A DNA stretch of 64,000 nucleotides, from the NCBI GenBank assembly GCA_944472135.2, contig OX235265.1, positions 45,791,459 through 45,855,458 of the forward strand. The letters are read 5' to 3'. This stretch comes from Trichobilharzia regenti. Its lineage: Eukaryota; Platyhelminthes; Trematoda; Strigeidida; Schistosomatidae. The notes under the pieces were generated by a model. The model did no database searches and was not told the DNA's origin. It saw only the letters and a program-made list of their open reading frames with translations. The translations under genes and the position numbers were made by a program. This document shows, one piece after another, positions 11,416-23,169 of this stretch (positions are counted from its first letter, which is position 1; each line of letters starts with the position of its first letter).

Positions 11416-11979
11416 CTTAAAGATAGATAAAGAAATATTAAATAATGAAAATATACCAATATATTTATAAGAAATAAACATAGATGTCAAGTTTAAATCT
11501 TGCATAAAGAAAAATAGCTCGATCTCTGGCAACGTTTAGGGTGAGTAATTCCGAAGAGTCACAAAATGAGGCGAAACAGTTGTCCGGTACTCCATGGTTT
11601 TTAACACATCTTCAACTCATGGAATAATGATGCAATACGGATATATTAATTTCAAGATAGAAATCCGTGTTTGGCATTGGACAGGTAGAGCAGTGACGTC
11701 AAACTCATAGACAAAGACCACTAAATCTAATCACAACTGGATTTCGAAGCCATGCGAACCGTAGTGAAGTGAATAACTGGTCAACCGTTAGGTGTCCATT
11801 GGCTGAAGACAGACTGGTAAGGCTAAACATCTTAGGTTTGAATCTGCCACGAGGCAAGATTCCAATATCACTTTCAATAAGAATCCACTACATTACAACC
11901 CAAATACTTTTTCAACAGTCTGACCAACAATAAAAGTCAACTTGAAGTCAAAGCCATCAACACTGAGAAGGTTATAAAG

Positions 11980-12522
11980 TATATCCTAACTTGTTACAGT
12001 ATTTCATCATGAGCTGGCATCAGCTACAGAACCATTGGAAAACCAACTGGGAGTACTGGACAGCTGTTCCGTCCTAGTTTGGGACTCTTCACACTACGCA
12101 CCCACCGACAGGGTTCGAACCCAGGACCTTCTACTTACAAGGCCAGCGAGCTCGTATACCATTAAGCCACTGGGACCCGATCCAATGGCCCTTGAATTCT
12201 AACTTCTGACAATTCACGACATAGCACGACCGCTAGCCAATGCCTTCGGCGAATATTTGTCCTCACACCCGACCTTCTGTACCCTACTGGTCACGACTTC
12301 TCACTAGAACCCCAGGTAACTACCTACCTGAATAGGGGCAGTCGCTAGTGAGCATCTCATCGATATTCAAGTGTTAGTTTGTAGGGATTTCGTCCCAAAC
12401 TAGGACGAAACAGCTGTCCAGTACTCCCAGTTGGTTTTTCAATGATTCTCTAACCAATGTCAGCTCATGATGAAATCCTGTAATCAATCAAATCCCTACA
12501 AACCAACACTTTTATATCCTAA
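11980..12522. mobile_element. HH-SINE inverted pair with 10-bp target-site duplication
   Basis: A near full-length minus-strand unit (about 11998-12398, with tRNA-like A and B boxes around 12110-12175) is followed by a plus-strand partial copy (12398-12510) that begins at the hammerhead stem II. The repeat tatatcctaa lies at 11980-11989 and 12513-12522. Sits in the intron between exons 12 and 13. The minus-strand hammerhead has GTGAAGA and GGAA in place of CUGAAGA and GAAA, so it should be inactive. Confidence 0.75.
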
Positions 12523-12999
12523 TTTACCGAAATGACCTAGTAGCTTGACTACCAATTGACTAATTCAATGGTTTTTCAATATCGTTAACGGTATCTACAA
12601 GTACTTCTTATAATATTCTAAGTAATTTAATACAGACGTAAAAATGCAAGCTCATTTTGAACACTTTATACGGACATTTATATGTTGAAACTAGTTAACC
12701 ATAACTAAGTGCTCAGTTAATTACAGAGTACTCACTGGTGCAATAGCATCTTTAGGTGACTGAAGACAGTCGATAGGAAACAATTAACGTAAATTTAGTG
12801 TTTCTTGACAAGTATAACAAAATTATACATACAATATCATGGGAGCTGATGTCTTCTAAAGTAAGCCGAAATTATTTCAGATACTGAACAGGGTAAAAAT
12901 GTGTTGAGGTAACGAAATTAAACTTTTGTGACTAATAGTTCAGATGTTACTCAAACTCATGTTATCATCTAGTGTCTCGGTATACTTTAACAAGGTTTT

Positions 13000-13640
13000 G
13001 TGGCTGAATTATTAAAATTACAAGCAGCACAGATAAGAAAGTTAAAAAAAAGCCAGTCAATATCAGAAAAACAAACCATACAGACCTTCATTGCACTGAA
13101 ATTAGTGTGGAAATCTGCTGCTCTCTCATTCAGTGTAGAGAACAAGATTCAACTTCGCAACACTAACGTCAAGTCAGTTCTTCTATATGGTTCAGAGACT
13201 TGACGTGTCACCAAGAGAATTTCGACCAGCTTATATTTATTGACTTTCATCAATAGCTAACTTCACTCGGTACTGAATATTAGATGGTGGGTCAGAAATG
13301 ATCGGCGACAAGGAACTCTGGGAGACAGCGAATCATCAACCAAGAGTCTATCGTTCAACAAACATTCAGAAGGAAACAGACATGGATTGCACGTACACTG
13401 AAGATGACACCAATGAGTCACATCCCGCGTCAGACAAACCCTCAAGTGGTATCCGAGTAAGAAATGACGGTTTGGGAGTCAGTAGCAGGATGATATGGGG
13501 GAGATCGTGTGAAGAGGGAATGAAAGCTTATAGCCAATCGTCAAGCTAGCCAAAAAAAATACTCCGCACGACAAGGTGCAATAGAACTATGCTACCGAAG
13601 CCGTATGTTTCGTTAAGAATTCGAAGGAATAATAATAAAC
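13000..13640 (+). mobile_element. RTE-B retrotransposon, 3' fragment
   Basis: Reads K-S-V-L-L-Y-G-S-E-T near 13180-13200, the block that follows the RT domain in RTE ORFs, then broken downstream frames and the tail gaagccgtatgtttc with (AAT)n. Dead copy in the last visible intron of the coiled-coil gene. Confidence 0.75.
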
Positions 13641-13894
13641 CTCAGTGTTTAAAGTTAGAAAGGCAATGAAATGACAGTATAGCTCAGGAACACTTGGTAC
13701 TGGTACACTTGACTATATTTTACAGTTATCATCACTTTTCAACAAAAACAATCGTGCAAACTTCCAGTAATTTCAAGTCACCATCAAACAATACAGAAAA
13801 CAAAGATATTTCAGCATATTAACAACACAAACTAGAGAACATGAGATGTATTCGCCAATCACTAACGACAATGAATAAAAATGCAGAAACTTAC

Positions 13895-14425
13895 AATTTT
13901 TCTCTCTGAAGACGATAACGCATGATGTACACCGTTCTGAAGGCCGTTGGTGGTGAGTGAGTACGACGACCTACAAGGAGTAGTTTCTTTTTCAGAGACT
14001 ACAGATTTGATAAGATTAGGATGGGTGGTTAACACATAATTCATGGCTTTACTATCTACAGATGCTGAAATTAACGCTTCACCCAGAGATTGTATATCCT
14101 TCGGTAATGGCTGATAACCAGCAGCCAACGGTGAAGGAGTTGAATCTGATTCAAAGTTATTCCTGTTTTGGATAGATTTAATTTGAGAGGTGTGTTTCGG
14201 ATCATTCGATAAAGCGGATGGAACAAGTCGACTGACACTAGTATTGTTATTTGCTGTTGTATTGTACATAGTAGACTGACTGTTGGCACTATTTGATATG
14301 GAAGACTCTTTTGTGTGATGATAATGATGATGTCCTTTATGACTTCGACTTTTGATTTTATTCGACAGATTGTTATCAGTAGTTATTTGACTTAAGGTGC
14401 CGACAATATCAGTTGAATCGATCGC
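13895..14425 (-). CDS. Coiled-coil gene, exon 12
   Basis: Acceptor ttttttcag before GCG-ATC-GAT and donor ATT|GTAAGT, 177 codons, phase 0 to 0. Visible residues 759-935: Asn/Ser/Thr-rich, with a His cluster (H-K-G-H-H-H-Y-H-H) and no stop. The middle (L-P-K-D-I-Q-S-L-G-E-A-L-I-S) is the least repetitive part and may be a short folded or binding motif. Frame agrees with both neighbours. No family recognised. Confidence 0.85.
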
Positions 14426-14659
14426 CTGAAAAAAATAAAATACACATAGCTTTACAAAGGCAATTGAGATATATTTCTGTTATGCAAGAGTGTGATAGTG
14501 CAAAAAAGTTAGACACCAAAAGTCTCCTATCAAAAATTAAATAGCTGACTGCATATCATCTAATCCCCCTAATATAATGAAGTAGCCTATACTTATACTG
14601 TCTAGGGCATAAAGTATTTAAATTATCGACATAAAATTCACCACCCGGACAACTGTTTA

Positions 14660-15595
14660 CTGCGACGTGCCTAATAAGCAGTTCCACGATACATGAGCGA
14701 AGTAGCTGAAGACACGTTGACCGCTTCACTTATTTGGGAAGTACCATCAGCCAATGCCAACGGGTTGATCTCTGACGAAATCTCAGCTGAGTACGGATAC
14801 AGGGGCTCGTTTCGCATTTGCCAGTTTACGCCGACTCTGGTGTAGACGAGATGTTCGACTATCGACCAAAGGGCGGGTGTACTGCTCAACAGTCCTCTCC
14901 ATCCTCCTTTATGGCTAGCTGTGAGACCTGGCCACTGAGAGTGGAAGACATGAAAAGACTAGCTGTCTTTGATTATAGGTGCTTGCGCTCTATCTCCCGT
15001 GTGAAGTAGTATAATAAGGTGAGAAATATTGAGGTTAGGCGACGGGTTCTAGGCGAACAGGGGAAATCAATCGACGAGGCTTTGAAATTACATCAACCGA
15101 GATGGTTAGGACGTGTGTTACGCATTCCTGTCTAGTCATCGCCTACCTTGACAATGGGCAATGTTAGCTGACACAGGGTCAGGCTGGAAAAGAGCAAGTG
15201 GAGGTCAAACCAAAACATGGCTTCATCAGTCAATGAAATCTACAACAGTTAGTCTAAGCTAGCTACGTAGGAAGGTGTAGAATCCCTGGTTGGGGTCCTC
15301 GGGACGGTAAAAACGAATGGTATGAAACAATTGGTGACATGGCTCAAAGTCATCGTTCTCAGTGGCTGATGCAGATTCATCCACTCCTTGTGACTTATGA
15401 TCTCCAATGAAACTGTTTTGTCCTTCGTTATTACTCCTCCTTTGTCTCACACCTCTGCTCACTGTCTCTATTATGCTTTTCTTGTACCTTCTTCTGTTGT
15501 TTTGTGTGCTACACGGAGGGAGTGTGACGACTTGAACTGGTGCACATTTGTGCAAAGTTCTATGTCGAAAACAGACAGAGAGACAGCTGAAGACA
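14660..15595 (+). mobile_element. RTE-A retrotransposon, 3' fragment
   Basis: Begins near the F-T-Y-L-G-S block after the RT domain, passes through L-W-R-x-R-D-like and W-P-L-R-V-E-D-M-K text, and ends with cgaaaacagacag. Several frameshifts (for example around 14700, 14900 and 15140). Lies in the intron between exons 11 and 12. Confidence 0.8.
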
Positions 15596-16227
15596 CACAC
15601 ACACGCACAAAATGTCTGAACACAGGTCATCAACTACCGATAGAATATCTATCATCATTGGGAAGAGAAAACAAACATACACCGTAGTCTTCACATATGA
15701 AGATTTAGCAACAATGAGCAAATAGTTTATAATTGGAAGAAGTCCAGAATTCAAATCAATCCACCAAGGTTTCTCGATCAACCACTTGCAATCCCATACA
15801 CCTGGGTATCGAGCCACACCTATTTGTATGAGGGATGATTATGTTACCCTGGAGTACCCGAACCTAATTATGTGGAGTGCCATTCGGACAAACGACCCAT
15901 TGGTTGGAAGTCGAGCGCCTAGGTCAAGGAGGCACAACTCCATTGTCAAAGTAATTAATAGAGATTGATTCGTAACTTTTATTTCGATTTTTTTGTGTTC
16001 CACATGAGTTTATGTAGATATGCGGAAATCAGTAAGTAAAAATCCAAATCAGAAAATAAATATACACATTTTAAACAGTGAAATACTCCAGAATTAGTTT
16101 AACACCAAACAAAAATTGTGTTAAATAAAACAGATGTGAAGCGCATCTGGCAATCTTAGCTTAGATGGAATATTTTCTCCAAAATGAACCAGATGCAAGA
16201 GAAAAAACGTTCAACTAACTAACTAAC

Positions 16228-16310
16228 CTGTGTTTCCACTGGATAGCTTGATCGTAAATGTGAAGGCTGTTGACGATTGCGCAAATGTAATTCTTTAAGA
16301 CGATTAGGAT
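16228..16310 (-). CDS. Coiled-coil gene, exon 11
   Basis: Short exon of 83 nt. Acceptor tctctattag, entry phase 1 (the split codon gives Asp), donor CAG|GTTAGT, exit phase 0. Visible residues 731-758, basic (D-P-N-R-L-K-E-L-H-L-R-N-R). The matching phases of a split codon on one side and a clean codon on the other are good evidence that it is real. Confidence 0.8.
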
Positions 16311-16424
16311 CTAATAGAGAAAAAAAGTGAAGAAATAAAATAAGGAAAAATTACACACACACGCACAATTATATTATTATGAATATTATAGCTATTATTC
16401 AAATGAAGAATTGGCGTTTTCAAC

Positions 16425-16630
16425 GCGGTATGATAGCTGACCACTCGGGAGATTAGGGTTCTATTGCCGACTAACGAACGCACTCCAACACCTCGCCTAC
16501 CTAGTAAAAGGTTCACAAAAGAAGCAAACTTAGGCGTGAGATCAGCAAACATACCCAGTAAAAACCCAGTACCGCAACTATTGAACCTTCGAAGATTGAA
16601 GCCCTATTTTCCACTCTGAACGCAAAAAAA
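16425..16630 (+). repeat. R-SINE copy
   Basis: Head-side text tgatagctgaccactcggg and agggttctattgccg, then the body, then gattgaagccctattttcc, the RTE-B-type tail. Diverged. Confidence 0.5.
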
Positions 16631-16899
16631 AATTGTTTTCTTTTTTCAAATAAAAACGCGTGCTCCAAAAAATAGAATACATTATTAACAATGATGTAAA
16701 CGGAAGAGAAGTAAGGGGATAGTAAAAGAATAGGGGAAGGAACAAACCTAAGCATTTTTGTAAAGTATATCCACGGTGATATTCATTAGGAAACAAGGCA
16801 ACTGCAGCATGTTCACCGCTGAATTTAGGTTTTGAAGCATAAGTGATAACATTTCAAACCGCTGTGCCGGATGGTCGATGCCCCCCATCACACACACAC

Positions 16900-17165
16900 A
16901 CACACTCAATGTGCTGAATGCATCAATAGACGCAAATGCTTCTGTGGTTTGATGGCAAAATGTCCACCAACCACACACTTCGTTCCGGTTCGATTTCCCG
17001 TCGACGCCCCCCTACACTTAGTCTAATTTACTAGCCATTAGTCAGTCCAGAAAAGAGAGCAAGTCGGGTATGAGGCTAAAAACCGCACCTCGTAAAAAAA
17101 ACATCAACATTAAAAATTCTAAAAAGCTTGAAGCCTTATGTTCCCCTCGAAATGCTAGAAATGAG
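16900..17165 (+). repeat. R-SINE copy
   Basis: Head with A-box-like ggtttgatggc and B-box-like ggttcgatttcc, body with gtatgaggct, and tail gcttgaagccttatgttcc. Second R-SINE within 500 bp and in the same orientation as the previous one. Confidence 0.6.
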
Positions 17166-17389
17166 AAATCAAACAGAACTATCTCAGCCATGCCACAATG
17201 GTGAGATGTAGGTGTTTGTTTGTAATCACAAGAAACATCACTAGACTGGTGCGATATTAAAATATGCTGAATTAAGTTCAAGGAAGTAATAATAATGGTG
17301 ATAAAATAATCAACTTCAACGGGTATCAATAGCTACATAAAATGTGGGATGAGAGATACGACTATAACATATTATTTTAATTTTGATCA

Positions 17390-18890
17390 CGGAATCTGTT
17401 TGTCTGTCTGTCTGTTTTCGACATAGAACTTTGCACAAATGTGCACCAGTTCAAGTCGCCACACCGTGTAGCACGCGAAGCAAGAGAAGAAAGCACAAGA
17501 AAAGCATAATAGAGACAGTGAGCAGAGGTGTGAGACAAAGGAGGAGTAATAACGAAGGACAAAACAGTTTCATTGGAGATCATAAGTCACAAGGAGTGGA
17601 TGAATCTGCATCAGCCATTGAGAACGATTTTGAGCCATGTCACCAATTGTTTCCAACCATAGATTTTTACCGTCCCGAGGACCCCAGCCTGGAAGTCTAC
17701 ACCTTCCAACATGGCTTAGACCAACTGTTGTGGATTTCATTGACTGGTGAAGCCATGTTTTTGTTTGACCGCCGCTAGCTTTTTTCCAGCCTGACCCTAT
17801 ATCCGCTAACATTCCTCGTCGAGGGAGGCGATGACTTGGCATACGTAACACATGTCCTAACCATCTCAGTCTTTGTAACTTCACAACTTCGTCAATTGAT
17901 TTCCCCTCCTTACCTAGAACTCGACGCCTAACTTCAATATTTCTCACCTTATTATACTACTTCACACGGGAAATAGAACGCAAGCACCTATGATAAAAGA
18001 CAGCTCGTCTTCTCATGTCTTCCACTCTCAGTGGCCAGGTCTCACAGCTAGCCATAAATGAGGACGGAGCGGACTGTTGAGCAGTACACCCGCCCTTTGG
18101 TCAATAGTCGAACATCTCGTCTACACCAGAGTCGGCGTAAACTGGCAAATGAGAAACGAGCCCCCTGTATCCGTACTCAGCTGAGATTTCGTCAGAGATC
18201 AACCCGTTGGCATTGGCTGATGGTACTTCCCAAATAAGTGAAGCGGTCAACGTGCTCTACCACTTCACTTCCTATTTTTAAACTAGGCATCGATGTAGTC
18301 CAGTCCTGTAACATCATCTTGCATTTGGTGGGAGCGAATCGCACTCCAAACATTCGTAGACTACAGCTCAAGGTGTTTAGAAGACTCTGCATTTCGTCAG
18401 CGTCTTCGCCTAGGAGGACTATATCGTCTGCATATTCCAAGTCAACGAGATTATTCCCTGGTAGCAAGTCAATCCCTGAGTCATTGAAGTCACTTAAGGT
18501 TAAGTCCATTAACACATCTATGATGAAGTTGAATAGAAAAGGGGATAATGGGTATCCTTGACGGACACCACTAGTCGTCACCAGTTCAGATGACAGCTCG
18601 CCGTAAGCCCTCACCTAGCTGTATGAGTACGAGTAGAGTGCCTTAATCAGTGCAATATATTTTCTCGGAATTCCCTTTACAGCCAAGCATCTCCAGAGAA
18701 CTTCTCGATCGACAGAGTCGAATTCTGCCTTTAGGTCAAGAAATATAATGACTGTTGGACGCCGTTAGGAATTCCTATGTTCTAGAATTGGTTGGAGGGT
18801 GAAGATATGATCGACACACCCTCTTCCTGGTCTAAAGCCTGCCTGGCTCTCTCGTGTTTGTGTCTCCCGAGTACCACTCAGTCTACGCAT
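17390..18890 (-). mobile_element. RTE-A retrotransposon, 3' half
   Basis: The longest truncated RTE-A. The minus strand encodes the RT palm (G-V-R-Q-G-Y-P-L-S-P-F-L and L-E-Y-A-D-D-I-V-L-L at 18560-18420), the thumb region (R-F-T-Y-L-G-S) and the C-terminal tail ending L-L-V-T-Y-D-L-Q before a natural stop. The 3' end carries a TCTG (CAGA) repeat at 17396-17414. The 140-codon frame 18614-18192 is open; the rest is broken. It lies in the 6.7-kb intron between exons 10 and 11. Confidence 0.9.
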
Positions 18891-18894
18891 GATT

Positions 18895-19480
18895 ATTATC
18901 ACGGAATGATATCAGTTAGAGAACCATTGAGATTCAGGAAGAACTGGACAGTTGTTTCGTTCTAGTTTCGGACTCATCAAGAGTATGTGCCCACTTGGAT
19001 TCGAACCAAGGACCTTCTAGTTAGTTACAAGGCAAGTTTGTAGACCATTCAGCTACTGAGATCCGACTCCATAGCCACTTCAAGAATTCTAACTTCTACC
19101 AATTCGTGACTTTACAAATCAAATCATGAAAATTAATCTAATGCTTGCAAGTGATCGGAGTTCTAGTGGAAATTCGTGATGTGTGGACACCCAGTCAGAA
19201 ATGAGGCCGAACATTCGCCGCAGATGACATTGGCTGGTGGTCGCGTTAAAATCACAAATTGGTAGAAGTTAGAATTCATGGAGTGCCGCCTATGGAGTCA
19301 GGTCTCAGTGGCTGAATGGTCTACAAGCAAGAAGGTCTTCGTTTCGAATCCCGGCGGGGAACATAATCATGATGAGTCCCAAACTAGAACGAAACAACTG
19401 TCCAGTACTACCTGGTTTTCGATAGTTCTCTAAATGCTATCAATCCGTGATCAAAACTGAAACAAATCAAATCCCAACAA
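18895..19480. mobile_element. HH-SINE inverted pair
   Basis: Minus copy 18895-19130 (B box ggattcgaacc, hammerhead core TTGATGA with stem II GTCC/GAAC) followed by plus copy 19160-19480 (A box tggctgaatgg, B box gtttcgaatcc, hammerhead around 19365-19410). I did not find a clear target-site duplication. Confidence 0.7.
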
Positions 19481-19499
19481 ACAGACAGACAAAAATTCA

Positions 19500-20515
19500 A
19501 CATTAAATAATTTTCCCCATGCCAACAGCTCATATAATAGTCAAATCACACCCCCCCCCCCAGCCTCTAGACACTAATGCATCATCACTGGAATTATGTG
19601 TCACTACTGTTTTAAACTCAAGTGACAAATGGAATTCATTGTATTGTATTACATTACAGACAAAAACAAGAAGAGGGTACAATCATACAAAAAATGCATT
19701 GTATGAATACATCGATATAACTGTGGATAATAAAATAAACTGTCCTTCAAGCATTAATCAGTTATTATTAAAATACTGCCTCACTCTATTTGGTTATATG
19801 AAATCACACAGACCATGCCATACATATTTTCTTCCTATATACCATTTGGTCAATGGAAGATTCTTGCAAGATTCGCCAGTAATCAAACACACATAACACT
19901 TAAATCAAAGAGATCGAATATATCACAAACACAATGAATGAATCAAAAATACGAAATAAACAAACTTTGAGACTTTGAAGCAAAAAAAATTATGCTACCT
20001 CAAAGACAGAAGCATATCAAGTGTCGCAATACTTAGAAGCATAGGATGGTATATGTAATGTGTATATTATATATGTATAAAACAGAGAGAGAGAGAATGA
20101 TGAACATCACTTATCTTCAACATCAATGTACATCACACAAACACATACATACATACAAACATAGGTACACAACATCCCTAAAAATGTGTCAACAGTATAT
20201 CATATGATTTAATTTTTTACATAATACACAAGGCTAAATAAACCACCACAATAATCCATCATGACATTTCAGGTGTTTCTAAACGAATAATACATATTAA
20301 ACCATGCAATAAGAAATCAATAATTCATATTGGTACTTCCCAGTTTACCTATCTATACATATATATAATCATCAAAAACACCTTCACAATAATGATAATA
20401 TAATGAGTAAAAAACGAGCACTGAGTGTGAATGTATTTGAATTCAAGTATAACTTTTAATCAACGCTTCTATGTAAGATTGTACTAAACACTGAAACACA
20501 TATATATTACCTAAC
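19500..20515. other. No supported gene; one 125-codon open frame
   Basis: A plus-strand frame at 19519-19896 has fairly normal amino-acid composition but no splice partners, no recognisable motif, and sits inside an intron of the minus-strand gene. A C10 run lies at 19551-19561. The rest is AT-rich. Confidence 0.4.
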
Positions 20516-20519
20516 CACC

Positions 20520-21259
20520 TAAAACGTGATAGGATTTCATGATGAGTTGACATTGGTTAGAGAACCATTGGAAAACCAACTGGGAGTACTGGACAGCTGT
20601 TCCGTCCCCGTTTGGGACTCTTCATTAGTATGCGCCCACCGCTAGGGTTCGAACCCAGGACCTTCTGGTTACAAGGGTAGCGAGCTCGTAGCCCATTAAG
20701 CCACTGGGACCCGATCCAATGGCCAGCCCATGAATTCTCGCTTCTGCCAATGTCTTCGGCGAGTGTTTGTCCTCACACCCGACCTTCTGCACCCTACTGG
20801 ACACGACAACATCTAATCCCTACAAACCAACACTTGAATATCGGTGAGATGCTCACTAGCGACTTCCCCTATTCAGGTAGGTAGCTACCTGGGGTTCTAG
20901 TGAGAAATCGTAATAGTAGGATGCAGAAGGTCGGGTGTAAGGACAAATACTCGCCGAAGGTGACATTGGCTAGCCATCGCACTAAGTTGTGAATTGGCAG
21001 AAGTTAAAATTCATGGTCTGATCACTGGATCGGGTTCCAATGGCCTAATGATCTACGAGCTCACTAGTCGTGTTACCAGGACGTCTTGGGTTCAAACCCT
21101 GTCGGTGGGTGCGCACTGATGAAGAATTCCAAATTAGGACGAAACAACTGCCCAGTACTCCCAAGTTTTCCAATGGTTCCGTAGCTGATGCCAGCTCATG
21201 ATGAAATCCTGCAACCAACCAATCAAATCCTTACAAACCAACACTTAAAACGTGATAGG
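20520..21259. mobile_element. HH-SINE full-length inverted pair with 14-bp target-site duplication
   Basis: The most complete pair: minus copy about 20530-20835, plus copy about 20833-21245. Both contain tRNA-like A and B boxes, the stretch around the ggtcgggtg block, and the hammerhead region. The direct repeat taaaacgtgatagg is at 20520-20533 and 21246-21259. Total insert about 710 bp. Hammerhead cores are mutated in both halves. Confidence 0.85.
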
Positions 21260-21695
21260 CCGGAACTTCAGAGTTAATTGATCGAAAGTCAAGAACTAGT
21301 GAACTACACACAGATTTATTCAGCTTCATGTACTGCAGGTAGGAACTCTAATAACTGAGGTAGTCATCCACATCAAAAAAGGATAAGCCAGTGGGAATAT
21401 ACAGTGATTTATAATTTAAAATTCAAGCAATCTAAGAGATGTTGGTTACAACCATTGGAAAATATTCTGAAATCATAGATGATCTACGCTCTCTTGAAGA
21501 TGCTTGTACATTTTACAGATAGATTACGGTCAGAGTTTTCAGCGAGAAAGTTATACAGTTTATAATTTGGTGGCCAGCAGAAATATACACTGCAGGCGAC
21601 AAAATATATATTTACAATAGCACTAGACTGACTAATTTTATTATGGCACAAATTGCAAATATTTGCTTTGATTATAATTGGTGACTAGCAGTGGA

Positions 21696-21740
21696 ATCCG
21701 GGATGTGCATTTCGTCCTATTTGAGACTCGTCAACTGGAG
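21696..21740 (-). ncRNA. Hammerhead motif, Sm-alpha type, degenerate
   Basis: Minus strand: CTCCAG, core TTGACGA, GTCT with loop and AGGAC region, GAAA, TGCACATC, CCGGAT. The invariant core C is T. Stem I has two mismatches. Probably inactive. Confidence 0.6.
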
Positions 21741-21848
21741 GTATCTCCATTGCCCAGTGAGTGATGACGTCCCCACCAAGGCTCGAACCCAGTGCCCATA
21801 GTTCGAGTCTCCGTGGGAACATCACCACCCCCTGGGGAATGCAGGTAC

Positions 21849-21893
21849 ATCCAGTTGACGAATCCCAAATAAGACGAAATGCGCATCCTGGAT
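21849..21893 (+). ncRNA. Hammerhead motif, Sm-alpha type, degenerate
   Basis: Stem I ATCCAG/CTGGAT is perfect, core TTGACGA (C to T), stem II ATCC/AGAC decayed, GAAA, stem III ATGCGCAT (self-complementary), cleavage C. Layout identical to HH-SINE but with a different stem I and stem III sequence. Confidence 0.65.
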
Positions 21894-22199
21894 TCCACTG
21901 CTATTCACCATCCAACAAATAAATTCGAATCGATGCACCTGCACAAGAAGTTGACACGTCAACCTGAAACCGAGCACTTCGGTCCAATCAATCGACGGGA
22001 AAATCTAAAATTGAATTCAATTCGCTTTGACTGTTGAGGCTGTGGTTTAATATTTTGGAAGTAAGACACTTAAACAAACAAAACAGAATTAGGTATCACA
22101 GTTTTTAACCGCAAGATGGCGTCATAACATCTATAAACAACCTAGTACAATCGAGTGTACAAAGACTTCCGTCTTCCTCTTGAAATGCCCTTATGTGCC

Positions 22200-22605
22200 A
22201 GGTAAGTGATGTTTACTAACTTCACACCACGGTGGGGGTGTTCCCCCACAAAAGTGAATGGGTGAATTCGAGCGTCTAGTACTTATAACTGGACTGGTGG
22301 ACATGCTAGTCTACCTACAAAAGCTGGAAAATCTTGATTCTAACCCGTTTATGGACATAGACTCCAGAATCCGAAAGGATCGAATAGCATATGATGCTGT
22401 TTTGTGCTTCAGAAATCATGAGAACAGATGACCTGACTCTGCTTCACAGCCTTTTAAATCAAACTTTAGGTCAAAGATTCAGAGGGTGGTGGTCTCTTGA
22501 GACAGCCACCTGCTTCGGTCTGTGTTCCCAGCCATCTCACAAACTACTAGTTATGTCTGGCATACCCCTTGGTGCTTGTAATGTACCAAATTTGTTTTAT
22601 TAAGT
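22200..22605 (+). repeat. Rep-D, unclassified repeat
   Basis: Shares ordered blocks with 7735-8185 and 59045-59385 (ggtgggggtgttcccccac, caaaagtgaatgggtgaat, ccacctgcttcggtctg). Contains a 70-codon open frame at 22391-22603 that is not conserved in the other copies. Confidence 0.5.
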
Positions 22606-23013
22606 ATTGGTAGTAATAATAATAACTCGTTTGCTCTTCAGATAATACACGAAACGACGCCATCAGTTCAAAAATTAAGTAAATTATATTCGAAAAAACA
22701 TGACCTGCTCAGGGACTGTTCTACACTCATCAGTAGAAGCATAACAGGAAGAGCTGTCAACTGAAAATACAATTAACAAACACAAAGTAACTGAGCAACT
22801 CTTGATGAAAATGGTATACTGATACACGAATATGCCCACTTCCTCGAGTGGACAGGTTAACAAAATACCGAAAAAATTCTGCTAACATATGTTTACACCA
22901 CATTACAATCAATGAAAAAATACAATTGAAAAACAAAAGACAAGTAATTATTTAAATAAATAAACGACAGAAACACGCAAAAAGACACACACACAAAAAC
23001 AAAACAAAACTAC
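22606..23013. other. Intronic AT-rich stretch
   Basis: No coding sequence. Ends in the A/C-rich intron sequence just downstream of exon 10's donor. Confidence 0.5.
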
Positions 23014-23169
23014 CAGAAGATAAAGGTGGACTATTCCTTGAACTCTTTGAAGCTGTTGAAATATGCCCAGTAGTTTGACAAGAAGCTTGTGACAGCAATT
23101 TATCATTATAAAATCCGTTAGTTTGTACATGATGATTAGCAGTGGTTAGTTTATTAGTATTTGCAGATC
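23014..23169 (-). CDS. Coiled-coil gene, exon 10
   Basis: Acceptor cacatttcag, entry phase 1, completing a Gly codon begun by the previous exon. Donor TCTTCTG|GTAGTT, exit phase 1. 156 nt, visible residues 679-730: Ser/Thr/Asn-rich (S-A-N-T-N-K-L, then S-K-S-S-R-N-S-P-P-L-S-S), no structure expected. Other frames give a hydrophobic run that is an artefact. The phase fit to exons 9 and 11 fixes the frame. Confidence 0.8.

Larger units (their letters stand above)
21680..21905. mobile_element. Sm-alpha-like hammerhead repeat, inverted pair
   Basis: A second hammerhead subfamily, also as a minus/plus pair: minus copy 21680-21800 and plus copy 21800-21905. The outer ends are inverted repeats (ggtgactagcagtggaatcc against its complement near 21886-21905, one or two differences). 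The text tggattccactgcta matches what I recall of the published Schistosoma Sm-alpha hammerhead. Confidence 0.75.

Noticed and set aside
19519..19896. 125-codon plus-strand frame as a gene
   Set aside because: No splice sites, motif or repeat match, and it lies in an intron of the opposite strand.
22948..23130. 60-codon hydrophobic frame overlapping exon 10
   Set aside because: The exon phase set by neighbours gives a different frame; the hydrophobic text is an artefact of T-rich intron.
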